Shown piece by piece: positions 45,284 through 53,566 of a DNA stretch of 64,000 bases. The position numbers and the translations under genes are program-made. This stretch comes from Nitrosopumilus piranensis (lineage in GTDB: Archaea; Thermoproteota; Nitrososphaeria; Nitrososphaerales; Nitrosopumilaceae). Positions within the stretch are counted from its first letter, which is position 1. Each line of letters opens with the position of its first letter. The stretch covers positions 620,001 through 684,000 of the forward strand of contig NZ_CP010868.1 in the NCBI RefSeq assembly GCF_000875775.1, in the 5' to 3' direction. Under the pieces are notes generated by a model, which saw only the letters and a program-made list of their open reading frames with translations, was not told the origin of the DNA and did no database searches.

Positions 45284-45730
45284 ATGAAAATTAAATTTTT
45301 GATACCAATTGGAATTGTTATGATGTCATCGATTTCCATCTTTGCTGTATTTAATGGGTATTCTTTGTACGGCGAAGGAATCTCATTGAGGATGTATGAT
45401 GAATCCTCTAAAGATCATTATACTAATCCACCTTTATCCGAATTTCAGATAGTCACACTTGATGAATCTGACTTTGAAAAAGTTCCAAAAATCAAAGTCA
45501 TGATGGATGTTTTGCTTGATCAACAATTCAACCCACAAAGAAATGGTTACCGTGTAATGGGTCCTGATTTTACATCATATTGGATCAATACAAGCATTGA
45601 CGAGCTTAGCATACAAACTGGAATGTCTCAAACAGAATTAAATGATTATGAAAAATGGCATGAAAATACGGGAATATTTCTATTTAGATATAATGATGCT
45701 GTCTTTCATTTTGGCGTGTGGGTGACATGA
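45284..45730 (+). CDS. Exported hypothetical protein, 148 aa
   Basis: Begins MKIKFLIPIGIVMMSS, one of the recurring MKIK/MKTR leaders in this series. A single N-terminal helix is followed by about 120 residues with no cysteines, containing YWINTSIDELSIQTGMSQTE. It probably faces outside, anchored by the helix. Not recognised. It is spaced three bases from the zinc-ribbon gene and one base from the next gene. Confidence 0.62.
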   Translation: MKIKFLIPIGIVMMSSISIFAVFNGYSLYGEGISLRMYDESSKDHYTNPPLSEFQIVTLDESDFEKVPKIKVMMDVLLDQQFNPQRNGYRVMGPDFTSYWINTSIDELSIQTGMSQTELNDYEKWHENTGIFLFRYNDAVFHFGVWVT

Positions 45731-45731
45731 G

Positions 45732-46790
45732 ATGAAAACTAGATTTTTTGTAATTATTGGAATTGGTGGACTGTTAATTCTTATTCCAGCTGCATTTGCT
45801 GTCGAATCATTTTCCGGAACATCAAGCTTTGAGAATGTCCCCTCTGAAGTTTCCCGCCACTTTCCCACTACGTTTGACATCAAATTGCAGTACACTGTTG
45901 GACCTTGGGGCTTTGGGGAACTGGCACCAGTAATTGAGATAACTCCTGCAAGTGCAGCATCATATATCTCACTTGACTTTGAGCCAATACCTCTGTACAG
46001 AAACTCTGTTGGAAGAATTCCCGTAACTGTTACTGTAGATCCTGTAACCGAGCATGAGAAGATCTTCCTTACCGTTTCCTTTGAGGGCCACACCTCCCAA
46101 GGCATCTCATTTAGAAGTGGATGGACTGATTCACTAATTTTGTCCCTTGGACCACGAGATGAGATTTCCCGTCAAGTAGATTATGAAAAAATCTCATGGG
46201 GTGAATTAGATGTAAAAAATGACGCTTCAATATTTACAAAAAATATGGTATCTCGTTCCTTGGTACAAGCAGGAGAACAATTTTTTGTAGTGCAAAAGGT
46301 AGATTTTCGCGATGATAATTTTGCTGCAAATTCAACGTTTAGTGCAGTTGTAGGATATGCATTTGATAAGGGAGACAAGATGATTCCCTTTCCAAAAGGA
46401 GAAAATGTAACTGATGCTCAACATCAAGAGTTTGCCGAAGATCAGCGAAAACTAAACAACGAGTTTTACCAGAACAGCAAGTTTGCCAAATCATTTGAGT
46501 TCAAAGTAACTACTGAAAAACCATTTTTGGTAAAATCTCCATTTGTGCTACAAGACCCAGGAAAGTATACTCATCAGTTTTACAAGAAACTAAAGAACTC
46601 TACTACAGTTTTAGAATCTAATATGGGGGGAACAACTGTTGTTGAGAAATTCAGCAAGGTCCTGTCTGGCACTGAATGTAAGAATGAAAATCATAGAATG
46701 CTGATCAAACATGATTACTCTACTGTAGTGTGCGTCACGGGAGATACTGCCAGAACTCTGATGGAACGAGGATGGAGTTTAGGAAAATGA
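45732..46790 (+). CDS. Exported protein with C-terminal Cys/RGW module
   Basis: Leader MKTRFFVIIGIGGLLILIPA with cleavage near AFAVES. The beta-rich mature part of about 310 residues ends in TECKNENHRMLIKHDYSTVVCV and LMERGWSLGK, summarised as a C-x~18-C pair plus RGW. The same closing module appears inside the propeller protein at 39231 and the MBL protein at 31348. An ATGA overlap joins it to the next gene. Confidence 0.7.
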   Translation: MKTRFFVIIGIGGLLILIPAAFAVESFSGTSSFENVPSEVSRHFPTTFDIKLQYTVGPWGFGELAPVIEITPASAASYISLDFEPIPLYRNSVGRIPVTVTVDPVTEHEKIFLTVSFEGHTSQGISFRSGWTDSLILSLGPRDEISRQVDYEKISWGELDVKNDASIFTKNMVSRSLVQAGEQFFVVQKVDFRDDNFAANSTFSAVVGYAFDKGDKMIPFPKGENVTDAQHQEFAEDQRKLNNEFYQNSKFAKSFEFKVTTEKPFLVKSPFVLQDPGKYTHQFYKKLKNSTTVLESNMGGTTVVEKFSKVLSGTECKNENHRMLIKHDYSTVVCVTGDTARTLMERGWSLGK

Positions 46791-47542
46791 AAACTAGAGT
46801 TTTGATATATGTGATGCTTTTTGGGTTAATCCTATTTATGTTAGTGCTGCTTCCATTAATTCTAGAAACACAAGAATTCAATTCTCTTAAATTCCTAATT
46901 GGAATTCCAAATTATCTAATTGTTGCATGTATTCTTATCCTAATTGTAATAGGGATTTGCTCTCAAATGGATTTTTTAAAAAAGGAGAAAAAGAAAACAA
47001 CTGACTATGGACACAACTTACGCAAGAGAATTTTGATTGTTCTCGGAGCTATCGCAACATATTATTTGATCAACTTGCCATACCTTCTGATTAACGGATT
47101 TTTCAACCAGCCTACATTGCAAAATGGCCTTCCGGATTATTTTGTCTATAATGTAATTAAGTTTGGGACAGTATCTGCAATCTTGTATGTTGCATTTATA
47201 GTGGTAAAGCCATCACTATTTCCAAAATCAAAAAAATACAAACGATTAGTCATTTTGACAGTCATACTTATACCGACATCTGTAATTGCACTGCAAAGTG
47301 GATATGTCATACCAGAACTGCAGCAAGGACTTTGCATAACCCGTAGTGGTACAGCCAATGAGGACGGCAATTTTATTGGCAGTAGATCTCAGGGAATATC
47401 TACTGAATCTGAATGCAATACAAGCTGTGAATTTAACAGTAAAACTAGCATGGGAGAAGACAAGTTATGTGAGTTTCATGGTGTTTATGGAAAGACTGAT
47501 TGGATAATAGATCCTAATAATGAGAACATTATTTTTAATTGA
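46787..47542 (+). CDS. Polytopic membrane protein, 251 aa
   Basis: The start is set at MKTRVLIYVMLF, in an ATGA overlap with the preceding stop, though the frame is open 19 codons further upstream. Five hydrophobic helices are seen (for example LIVACILILIVIGICSQM and FGTVSAILYVAFIVV). A 70-residue C-terminal outer domain carries four cysteines (GLCITRSG, ESECNTSCEF, KLCEFHG). Function unknown. Confidence 0.66.
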   Translation: MKTRVLIYVMLFGLILFMLVLLPLILETQEFNSLKFLIGIPNYLIVACILILIVIGICSQMDFLKKEKKKTTDYGHNLRKRILIVLGAIATYYLINLPYLLINGFFNQPTLQNGLPDYFVYNVIKFGTVSAILYVAFIVVKPSLFPKSKKYKRLVILTVILIPTSVIALQSGYVIPELQQGLCITRSGTANEDGNFIGSRSQGISTESECNTSCEFNSKTSMGEDKLCEFHGVYGKTDWIIDPNNENIIFN

Positions 47543-47552
47543 GAAAAAGAAA

Positions 47553-47945
47553 ATGAAAACCAGAAACCTGATCATCACGGGAATAGTTGGGGTTGTCTTG
47601 TCTTTTTTTGTAATAACTGCATTTTTGATATTTGTTGCAGCACCAATTCAACATCAAAAAGTTACAGATTATCAATCACATGAACTGGTAAAACAATTCC
47701 ATGAAACCTATCCTCAAACAGGAATGACTACAATGTCCGGTACGTTATTTGAAGACCATATCAGTTTCACTTATTACAAAAATGCAAGATATGTCTCATT
47801 GACTTTTACAGATAATCCGGATGGCCAAAAAATAACTTACCAATGCCAGAGAATTATCTCCTCTCAAGAATCTGTAGAGATCTTTTACTTTGAAGAGCCA
47901 ACTATTCAAACCATCAAAGATAATGTATGTAGGGAATATGACTAA
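47553..47945 (+). CDS. Exported hypothetical protein, 130 aa
   Basis: The start is taken at MKTRNLIITGIVGVV, the series leader; an upstream ATG at 47520 would overlap the previous gene and add a charged stretch. One helix is followed by about 100 residues with two cysteines (TYQCQRI and DNVCREY) that could pair. Family not recognised. Confidence 0.6.
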   Translation: MKTRNLIITGIVGVVLSFFVITAFLIFVAAPIQHQKVTDYQSHELVKQFHETYPQTGMTTMSGTLFEDHISFTYYKNARYVSLTFTDNPDGQKITYQCQRIISSQESVEIFYFEEPTIQTIKDNVCREYD

Positions 47946-48560
47946 ATGAAAACTAGGTTTTTAATTCTGACTTTTTTGGTTTTGATTTCGTTTGGATTTC
48001 AAGAATCTTATTCCCTTTCGTGTGTTATTCCAAATCTTGGTGATGTTTATGACTCATCTGATTATGTTTTTCATGGTAAGGTATTATACAAAAACTATCT
48101 AACATTGGACTCTCGCATGCCTGTTGTAACTTTTCAGATTCAGGAATCCTTTAAGGGAAATGCAATTGAGCAAATCTCAGTAACTGTTAATGAAAATTGG
48201 GATTATCAGTTTGAAGATGGATTTGAGTATGTTGTGTTTGTGTATCGAGAAGAATTATCATTAATGACAGATCCATGTTGGCCAAAATTCCACACGTTTC
48301 ACTCTACATTAGATATTGTAAAAAAATTGGCCCAATCTGATGTTGAAATTAGATCTCAGACAACTGAATTTGTCTATGAATCTCTTTTGCCAGAAGAGCG
48401 TAAAGAACTTGAAGAAAACCAAAAAATTATACAAGAAAAGAAACTGGAGAGATGGGATGAGATTACTTTTCAAAAACAGATGACTGTTTTTGCAGGTATC
48501 CTGATGATTCCAGTTGTTGCAGTAATGGCATTTGTATATTTTAGGAGAAATAGAAAATGA
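47946..48560 (+). CDS. Exported protein with C-terminal membrane helix, 204 aa
   Basis: Leader MKTRFLILTFLVLISFGF, cleaved near SYSLSC. The mature part has SSDYVFHGKVLYKNY and VVTFQIQESFKGN, and a WPKF motif, then a charged helical linker and a C-terminal helix (FAGILMIPVVAVMAFVYF) with an RRNRK tail. The pattern of VFxGKV...FQVxExxKG resembles a family of exported beta-barrel-like (TIMP/netrin-like) domains, judged by eye only. Confidence 0.66.
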   Translation: MKTRFLILTFLVLISFGFQESYSLSCVIPNLGDVYDSSDYVFHGKVLYKNYLTLDSRMPVVTFQIQESFKGNAIEQISVTVNENWDYQFEDGFEYVVFVYREELSLMTDPCWPKFHTFHSTLDIVKKLAQSDVEIRSQTTEFVYESLLPEERKELEENQKIIQEKKLERWDEITFQKQMTVFAGILMIPVVAVMAFVYFRRNRK

Positions 48561-49222
48561 AAACTGAATATGGGATTATACTGGTAGTTGGAATTTTGGT
48601 GTCTGCCATATTTGGCATGATTGTAATCCAACCTGAAGACATTCCATGTTGGAGACCTCTTGAATCATTTACAATAAACAAGATGTCTTTTTCTGATGAC
48701 AGTAAGATTTTTTCAAAGATAAAAAATTTACAAGACTCCTCATGTTATACTAGTCCCAATGAAAATCAATTCTGCTACAAACATCCACGAATAGACGATC
48801 GAGGGTTTGGAATATCTGTCATTTATGGGGAAAACAGAGTAGATGGAGAGATGCACTTTGATCCTGTTTCAAAAGGGGTAGATTATTTTACAATATCTGA
48901 TATGAAACTACTTGACAAAGACTCTGTATTGATAATTCTTGAGGACAAAAATTACTCTTATACTGACATTAACGGCTCAAAACACTCAATTGGTGAGTTT
49001 GAATATTCTATGATTCTTGAGCCCTTTGACTCGTTTATCTCTCATTGTCATAATGATGAAGGTACTATCGTCATGATGGTGCAATATCTTGGTGTAGCTA
49101 CAATTGATGACATTGATTATTTTGTAACGTGGCATACTACGGCACATTCTGAGCAGGGAATTCCATGCAAATATCCTGATATAATGCAGCAAAGCTTGGT
49201 ATTTGATTTTGGAGAGTTATAA
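48557..49222 (+). CDS. Exported hypothetical protein, 221 aa
   Basis: Starts MKTEYGIILVVGILVSAIFG in an ATGA overlap with the previous gene. After the helix come about 195 residues with six cysteines (IPCWRP, SSCYTS, QFCYKH, SHCHND and IPCKYP among them), probably extracytoplasmic disulfides. No family recognised. It is the last intact gene of the series. Confidence 0.64.
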   Translation: MKTEYGIILVVGILVSAIFGMIVIQPEDIPCWRPLESFTINKMSFSDDSKIFSKIKNLQDSSCYTSPNENQFCYKHPRIDDRGFGISVIYGENRVDGEMHFDPVSKGVDYFTISDMKLLDKDSVLIILEDKNYSYTDINGSKHSIGEFEYSMILEPFDSFISHCHNDEGTIVMMVQYLGVATIDDIDYFVTWHTTAHSEQGIPCKYPDIMQQSLVFDFGEL

Positions 49223-49225
49223 AAA

Positions 49226-49437
49226 ATGAAAATTAAAATTTTGATAACTACATTATTGTTTGTGAGTATTTTTGGAACTGTCTATGCTGTTCCTGAACTT
49301 GATCCTAGTCATGTTTTTTCCATGGGGTTTTTACCTTGAATGTTTACAACATGAAATGATTCCCTCCGGAATACGTTCTCAGCATTCGTGCCATCAAATT
49401 CAAGATTATATGACCATACTATTTCGTGAAAATTAAA
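49226..49437 (+). pseudogene. Frameshifted MKIK-leader exported gene
   Basis: Reads MKIKILITTLLFVSIFGTVYA, a good signal peptide, then VPELDPSHVFSMGFLP and a stop. In a neighbouring frame the text continues YLECLQHEMIPSGIRSQHSC to LFREN and a stop at 49437. One base change near 49330 would join them to about 70 residues. It belongs to the MKTR/MKIK series and is four bases after its last intact member. Confidence 0.5.
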
Positions 49438-49453
49438 AAATTGAAAGAGGGGA

Positions 49454-49567
49454 TTATTCTCTTCCCATGGCAGCGTATTTTCCCTTGCGACCTCTTACAA
49501 AAAAGGCAGTAGCAATATATCCAATTAAAAGATACATTGTAGCACTAGAATCCAATTGATTTCCCAT
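49454..49567 (-). CDS. Small membrane protein, 37 aa
   Basis: Minus-strand ATG at 49567 gives MGNQLDSSATMYLLIGYIAT, then AFFVRGRKGKYAAMGRE. A single helix with a basic end fits a bitopic membrane peptide. It overlaps the end of the HTH gene at 49525 by 43 bases in another frame. It may be an independent mini-gene coupled to that regulator. Confidence 0.45.
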   Translation of the reverse strand: MGNQLDSSATMYLLIGYIATAFFVRGRKGKYAAMGRE

Positions 49568-49824
49568 GATATTGCAAGTAATTTGTTGTCATGAAGTGTC
49601 TGAATTCTTCTATATACTGTACTTATTGGAATTTTTGTCTCTGATGTGATCTCTGTTGCAGATTTTGGTTTGAATTTGGTTACCTCTAGTATTGTTCTGC
49701 AATACTTGTCTGAAACTATTTCTAACATATTGTCCTTTTTTTCAAGGTCTTGGATTTTGAAGGTTTGTTGTGTTGTTTGCAAAGTATTATTGGTTGAAAT
49801 TAGATATAACGAGTCAGTCAACAA
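49525..49824 (-). CDS. Winged-helix regulator (ArsR-like), 99 aa
   Basis: The core LEIVSDKYCRTILEVTKF, then SATEITSETKIPISTVYRRIQTL is a winged helix-turn-helix with a clear recognition helix. The normal wing and C-terminus seem cut short at LLAISWEINWILVLQCIF. The first 32 residues before MLEIVSDKY may not be translated; a start at that internal ATG (near 49728) is possible. It stands between the end of the exported series and the cupredoxin gene. Its target is unknown. Confidence 0.6.
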   Translation of the reverse strand: MLTDSLYLISTNNTLQTTQQTFKIQDLEKKDNMLEIVSDKYCRTILEVTKFKPKSATEITSETKIPISTVYRRIQTLHDNKLLAISWEINWILVLQCIF

Positions 49825-49874
49825 TGTATTGCACTGTCATACAAAATATGTCTCTCACAAAAGAAAAAAGATGC

Positions 49875-50681
49875 CTAGTTGTCTAGGACGATTATCGTGC
49901 CTGTCATCATAGCATGATCTGGATCACACCACTGCTGATCAGGATTATAGGGGACCTCACAAGAAAATGTAAACGTTCCTGCCTTATCTGCCACAAATTC
50001 TATTGTTTCTGTTCCTCCTCTAGGATCTAGCATGCTAGTTGACACTCCAAATTCAGGAATTGAGAATGAATGATAATTTCCTCTTGGATTTGTCACTTTA
50101 AGGGATACTGTGTCTCCTTTGTTTACAACAAATACGTTAGGATTCCATTTGTGAAGTTCAACATATACTGTATCTTCATCACCACTTTCATTTTCAGTGT
50201 TTGCAAAGAATTCTACTTCTCCAAGCTCAATTTCAAATGTTCTTAATTGAGGCTCTGAGCCTATTGGAAGTTCTGCTTGTGTGTCTGTTAGTGGTTGATT
50301 CATTGTATCAAGCATTTGTTGATTCATCATGCTTCCCATCATATGTCTGCCCATAGAACCTCCCATCATCTCTGTCATTCTTTGCATCATTTCAGGATTT
50401 GACATCATAGAATCAAACATTCCTTGACATAGTTCTGGATTACTGCACATTGAACCCATTCTTTGCATAAATTGAGGATCTTGCATCATCTCTGTCATCA
50501 TATCTGAATCTTGCATCATCATTGAACGCATTTGCTGTCTTTGAGTGGAATCTTGCATCATCTGTTGCATATTTTGTGGTGCAACAGATGTGTTTTCAGC
50601 ATTAAAAACTGTATAACTGCCTGCAATTCCTACTACAAATGCCCCAATAACAACTCCGATCCATATGTATTGGCTTACCAT
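49875..50681 (-). CDS. Exported Met-rich cupredoxin
   Basis: An N-terminal helix (IWIGVVIGAFVVGIAGSY) anchors a methionine-rich segment (about 38-130; repeated MMQDP/MMSNPEMM patterns) and a C-terminal cupredoxin domain (about 150-268). Copper ligands are suggested by YHSFSIPEFG and by FSCEVPY...CDPDHAMMTG (His, Cys, His and Met). Met-rich stretches bind Cu(I). It could deliver copper or carry electrons outside the membrane, which fits the copper-based respiration of ammonia oxidisers; the specific role is inferred. Confidence 0.85.
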   Translation of the reverse strand: MVSQYIWIGVVIGAFVVGIAGSYTVFNAENTSVAPQNMQQMMQDSTQRQQMRSMMMQDSDMMTEMMQDPQFMQRMGSMCSNPELCQGMFDSMMSNPEMMQRMTEMMGGSMGRHMMGSMMNQQMLDTMNQPLTDTQAELPIGSEPQLRTFEIELGEVEFFANTENESGDEDTVYVELHKWNPNVFVVNKGDTVSLKVTNPRGNYHSFSIPEFGVSTSMLDPRGGTETIEFVADKAGTFTFSCEVPYNPDQQWCDPDHAMMTGTIIVLDN

Positions 50682-50800
50682 GATTCTATAATTCTTATTT
50701 TATTATTATACTAAATTCTGATTATCAAGTTTAATTTTCACATGTGAAATCTGTTTTAGCATTTTTATCTACAAGTATCAATAGTCTATGTGAGGTAAAG

Positions 50801-51076
50801 ATGAGAAAAGAGATCATTTTATTATCTTTTTTTGTATTATTGGCAATTCCAATTCATACTGCAATAGCTTCTGAAGATGATGAATATGAGAAAGAAGATA
50901 GAGTTGGATTTGGAATTATGGAAAGAGAACGAGAACATCAAGACGATGAAGAACTTGCAATAGGCTCTGATGCAGGAAACATAATTTTGTATGTCACAAT
51001 AGGTGCAATAATTGTATCTGTTGGTTATACTGGATTCAAACTATACAAAGCAAAATCAACAATCTCAAAAACATAG
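50801..51076 (+). CDS. Small exported membrane protein, 91 aa
   Basis: The start MRKEIILLSFFVLL is chosen because a GAGGT sequence lies seven bases before its ATG; the frame is open 19 codons upstream without a signal. A signal peptide (to about 24), a very acidic middle (EDDEYEKEDR, EREREHQDDEEL) and a C-terminal helix (IILYVTIGAIIVSVGYTGF) follow. The acidic loop might bind metal. It is four bases upstream of the next gene and likely works with it. Confidence 0.65.
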   Translation: MRKEIILLSFFVLLAIPIHTAIASEDDEYEKEDRVGFGIMEREREHQDDEELAIGSDAGNIILYVTIGAIIVSVGYTGFKLYKAKSTISKT

Positions 51077-51080
51077 AAAA

Positions 51081-51572
51081 ATGTATTTTAAAATAATACT
51101 TGGTTTACTTTTACTTGGATTTTTCTTACCTGTTTCAGCTTTTGCTGATGATGCTGAGGATGCAATAGAGAATTTGGGCTGGATTGCAGTTAGTGCTGGA
51201 ATTGCAGCAAATGTACCCTTTATTGCTATGAATAAGATTCGTCGTTATGCAATCAAGGCTGGAGGCAGTACTGTTCAGATAGGAAAACAGATTCGTGCAA
51301 TCTACAAACCAATATTGAATTTCCATATTCTATTGAATTCTATTGGTTATTTTGCAGGAATGACTCATGGATTTCTATTTGTTAGTAATTTGGATTCTAT
51401 CTCCCTTTCTCTAGCTTTGGTGATGAGTGTAATGATGGTTAGTGGATTAATGTTAAAGTACACTTCAACTAGAAACTCTAAGATCTTTGGACGATTACTT
51501 CATGGTCAATTTGGATTAGTGATTTTGCTTGCTGCATTAGTAGCATTGCATATTGTTGTTGGTGATGATTAA
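51081..51572 (+). CDS. Four-helix membrane protein, possible b-type cytochrome
   Basis: The start is set at MYFKIILGLLLLGF (four bases after the previous stop) rather than the open TTG 23 codons before. After a signal peptide come a first helix and three more, carrying histidines in LNFHILLNSIGYF, GMTHGFL, LLHGQFG and VALHIVV. Paired helix histidines are typical of b-type haem proteins and ferric-reductase-like domains, so haem binding is plausible; no family is certain. The neighbouring Met-rich cupredoxin would suit an electron-transfer or copper-handling context. Confidence 0.6.
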   Translation: MYFKIILGLLLLGFFLPVSAFADDAEDAIENLGWIAVSAGIAANVPFIAMNKIRRYAIKAGGSTVQIGKQIRAIYKPILNFHILLNSIGYFAGMTHGFLFVSNLDSISLSLALVMSVMMVSGLMLKYTSTRNSKIFGRLLHGQFGLVILLAALVALHIVVGDD

Positions 51573-52093
51573 TTTGAAAATTTTAATGATACAGAATTTT
51601 CTGTTATTGTAACATTCCCATCTCTGTTTAACGTGGACTGGATAATTGCCTCTAAGAATGCCTTTAGAAAAACTGAGCCTTTCTTTCCAAAATCATGATG
51701 AACACTTACTGTATTGATGTTGTTATTTCTTTGCATATCACATACTCCATACCCACAATTCTCAAAATACATCTTGACAAAATCTGACACTGTATCGGGA
51801 GTGAGTTCTTTCCACTTGAATAATATGAAATCTTTTGGTTCTTTGGAGCCAATTGATTTTGCAAAATTTATGATATTTTTCTCATCTAGTGTGCCTAATA
51901 ATTCCTTGAATGCACCTTTACTCATCTCAATCATGCCAAATTTCTTCATGTATTGATCAAGCTCTACATGGTCTCCTAGGATTTGGTTTGCCAAAGTATT
52001 GAGACTGATTCTTTTCTCTTCTGCTTCTTTTCTTAATCCTTTTTCATGCTCTTCATTGATTCGAAATGTTATCGTGGATGTCTTTTTTGCCAT
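51569..52093 (-). CDS. Ribbon-helix-helix regulator, 174 aa
   Basis: The start MAKKTSTITFRINEEHEKGL matches a CopG/Arc-type ribbon-helix-helix; 29 upstream open codons lack sense and overlap the divergent gene. The DNA-binding part spans about residues 4-48 (LRKEAEEKRISLNTLANQIL). The C-terminal 120 residues form a separate domain with YGVCDMQRNNNINTVSVHHD, possibly a sensor. It diverges from the rhodanese/MBL gene, which it may regulate, with 69 bases between starts. Confidence 0.75.
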   Translation of the reverse strand: MAKKTSTITFRINEEHEKGLRKEAEEKRISLNTLANQILGDHVELDQYMKKFGMIEMSKGAFKELLGTLDEKNIINFAKSIGSKEPKDFILFKWKELTPDTVSDFVKMYFENCGYGVCDMQRNNNINTVSVHHDFGKKGSVFLKAFLEAIIQSTLNRDGNVTITENSVSLKFSN

Positions 52094-52162
52094 GTCTGTA
52101 GTGATTGCACATGTTTGCAGTATAAACTTCTTGATTATATTTGGCAAATACCAATAATACTC

Positions 52163-53566
52163 ATGACACAAAATAACCAAAATTTAGGAATAACTGCTAA
52201 TGAACTAAATGAGGATTTGGCGCAACAAAAACCTCTATTGTTATTTGATCTTAGATTGCAAAGTGATTTTGAAAAATCCCACATTGATGGTTCTGTTCAT
52301 GCTGTATGTGATGCACAATCAAAAGAAAAAATTATGACTAAAATTCCAAAAAATACCAAAATTGTATTGATTTCCGACCCTGAAGATTTTTCAAAAGAGA
52401 CTGCATCAATGATGAGTTCTCTTGGCTTGGATTCTCATTATTTAACAGGTGGATTTTCATCATGGGCTGGAAAAACAACAACAGGTCCTACTGGAAAAAC
52501 AATTTCACCTGATAACTTGGCAAAACAACTAGATGATGTATTCTTATTAGACGTTAGAAACACTGACGAGTTTTCAGAGTTTCAAATTCCTGGAAGCAAA
52601 AACATTCCATTAGGTGAACTCTTTGATGCAAAAACACTTTCCCAAATTCCAAAAGATAAACAAGTTGTAACTATATGTCCTCATGGAAATCGTGCAATGG
52701 TTGCAAGCTTTGCACTAGAGCGTGCAGGAATTGCTTCTCAAACTCTTGAAGGTGGATTGGCTGGATGGAATCAAGTTCTAAAACCTGTATCTATAGTAAA
52801 TGATGCTACAAAAATTATTCAAGTACAAAAAGTTGGAAAAGGATGTCTTTCACATATTGTAGCATCAGACGGTAAGGCTATGGTGATTGATCCATTGTAT
52901 CCTTTTGAGAAATACATCGATATTGCAAAAGAACGGGGCTTCAAAATAACCAAAGTGTTTGATACTCATCAACATGCAGACCATGTTTCAGCTGCAAGAG
53001 ACCTTGCAAAATCAACTGGTGCAGAACTATACCTTTCAAAGTATGAGGGATATGATTATGATGCAAATTTCATTGGTGATGCAGACAAAATTTCATTTGG
53101 AGCAGCAAATCTAAGAGTAATTCACACTCCAGGACACACTCCAGGAAGCCTTAGTTTTGTAGTTGATGAAAAGTATGTCTTTACTGGCGATATCTTGTTT
53201 GTTGAATCTATTGGAAGGCCTGATTTGAGAGATAATGCCGAAGAATTCACAGAAGATCTTTACAACACATTGCATGAAAAATTACTAAAACTTTCAGATA
53301 ATACAATGGTATTTCCAACACATCATGGAGAAGATGTAAAATCTGAAAATGATGCATTTTACTCTACTATACAACAATCAAAGAAACTTCCATGGCTTGA
53401 TATCTCAAAACAAGAATTTGTTAGAAAGGTAGTTGCAATTACTCGTCCAAGACCTATGAACTATAGGAAGATAATTACTGTTAACAAGGGTGAGTTGGAA
53501 CTAGTACATTCTGAAATTCCTGATTTGGAGATTGGTCCAAACAGGTGTGCAGTAGATGCTAGTTGA
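52163..53566 (+). CDS. Rhodanese-MBL fusion, persulfide dioxygenase-like
   Basis: The start is taken at MTQNNQNLGITANEL. Two rhodanese domains come first (about 1-100 and 115-215). The first lacks the active cysteine, and the second has CPHGNR with C172. A metallo-beta-lactamase domain of the ETHE1/glyoxalase II type follows, with HQHADH from H269 and GHTPGSL and GDILFVE later. Such fusions oxidise persulfides and move sulfane sulfur. It overlaps the TauE-type exporter gene by 11 bases, which suggests one operon for sulfide or sulfite handling. Confidence 0.88.
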   Translation: MTQNNQNLGITANELNEDLAQQKPLLLFDLRLQSDFEKSHIDGSVHAVCDAQSKEKIMTKIPKNTKIVLISDPEDFSKETASMMSSLGLDSHYLTGGFSSWAGKTTTGPTGKTISPDNLAKQLDDVFLLDVRNTDEFSEFQIPGSKNIPLGELFDAKTLSQIPKDKQVVTICPHGNRAMVASFALERAGIASQTLEGGLAGWNQVLKPVSIVNDATKIIQVQKVGKGCLSHIVASDGKAMVIDPLYPFEKYIDIAKERGFKITKVFDTHQHADHVSAARDLAKSTGAELYLSKYEGYDYDANFIGDADKISFGAANLRVIHTPGHTPGSLSFVVDEKYVFTGDILFVESIGRPDLRDNAEEFTEDLYNTLHEKLLKLSDNTMVFPTHHGEDVKSENDAFYSTIQQSKKLPWLDISKQEFVRKVVAITRPRPMNYRKIITVNKGELELVHSEIPDLEIGPNRCAVDAS

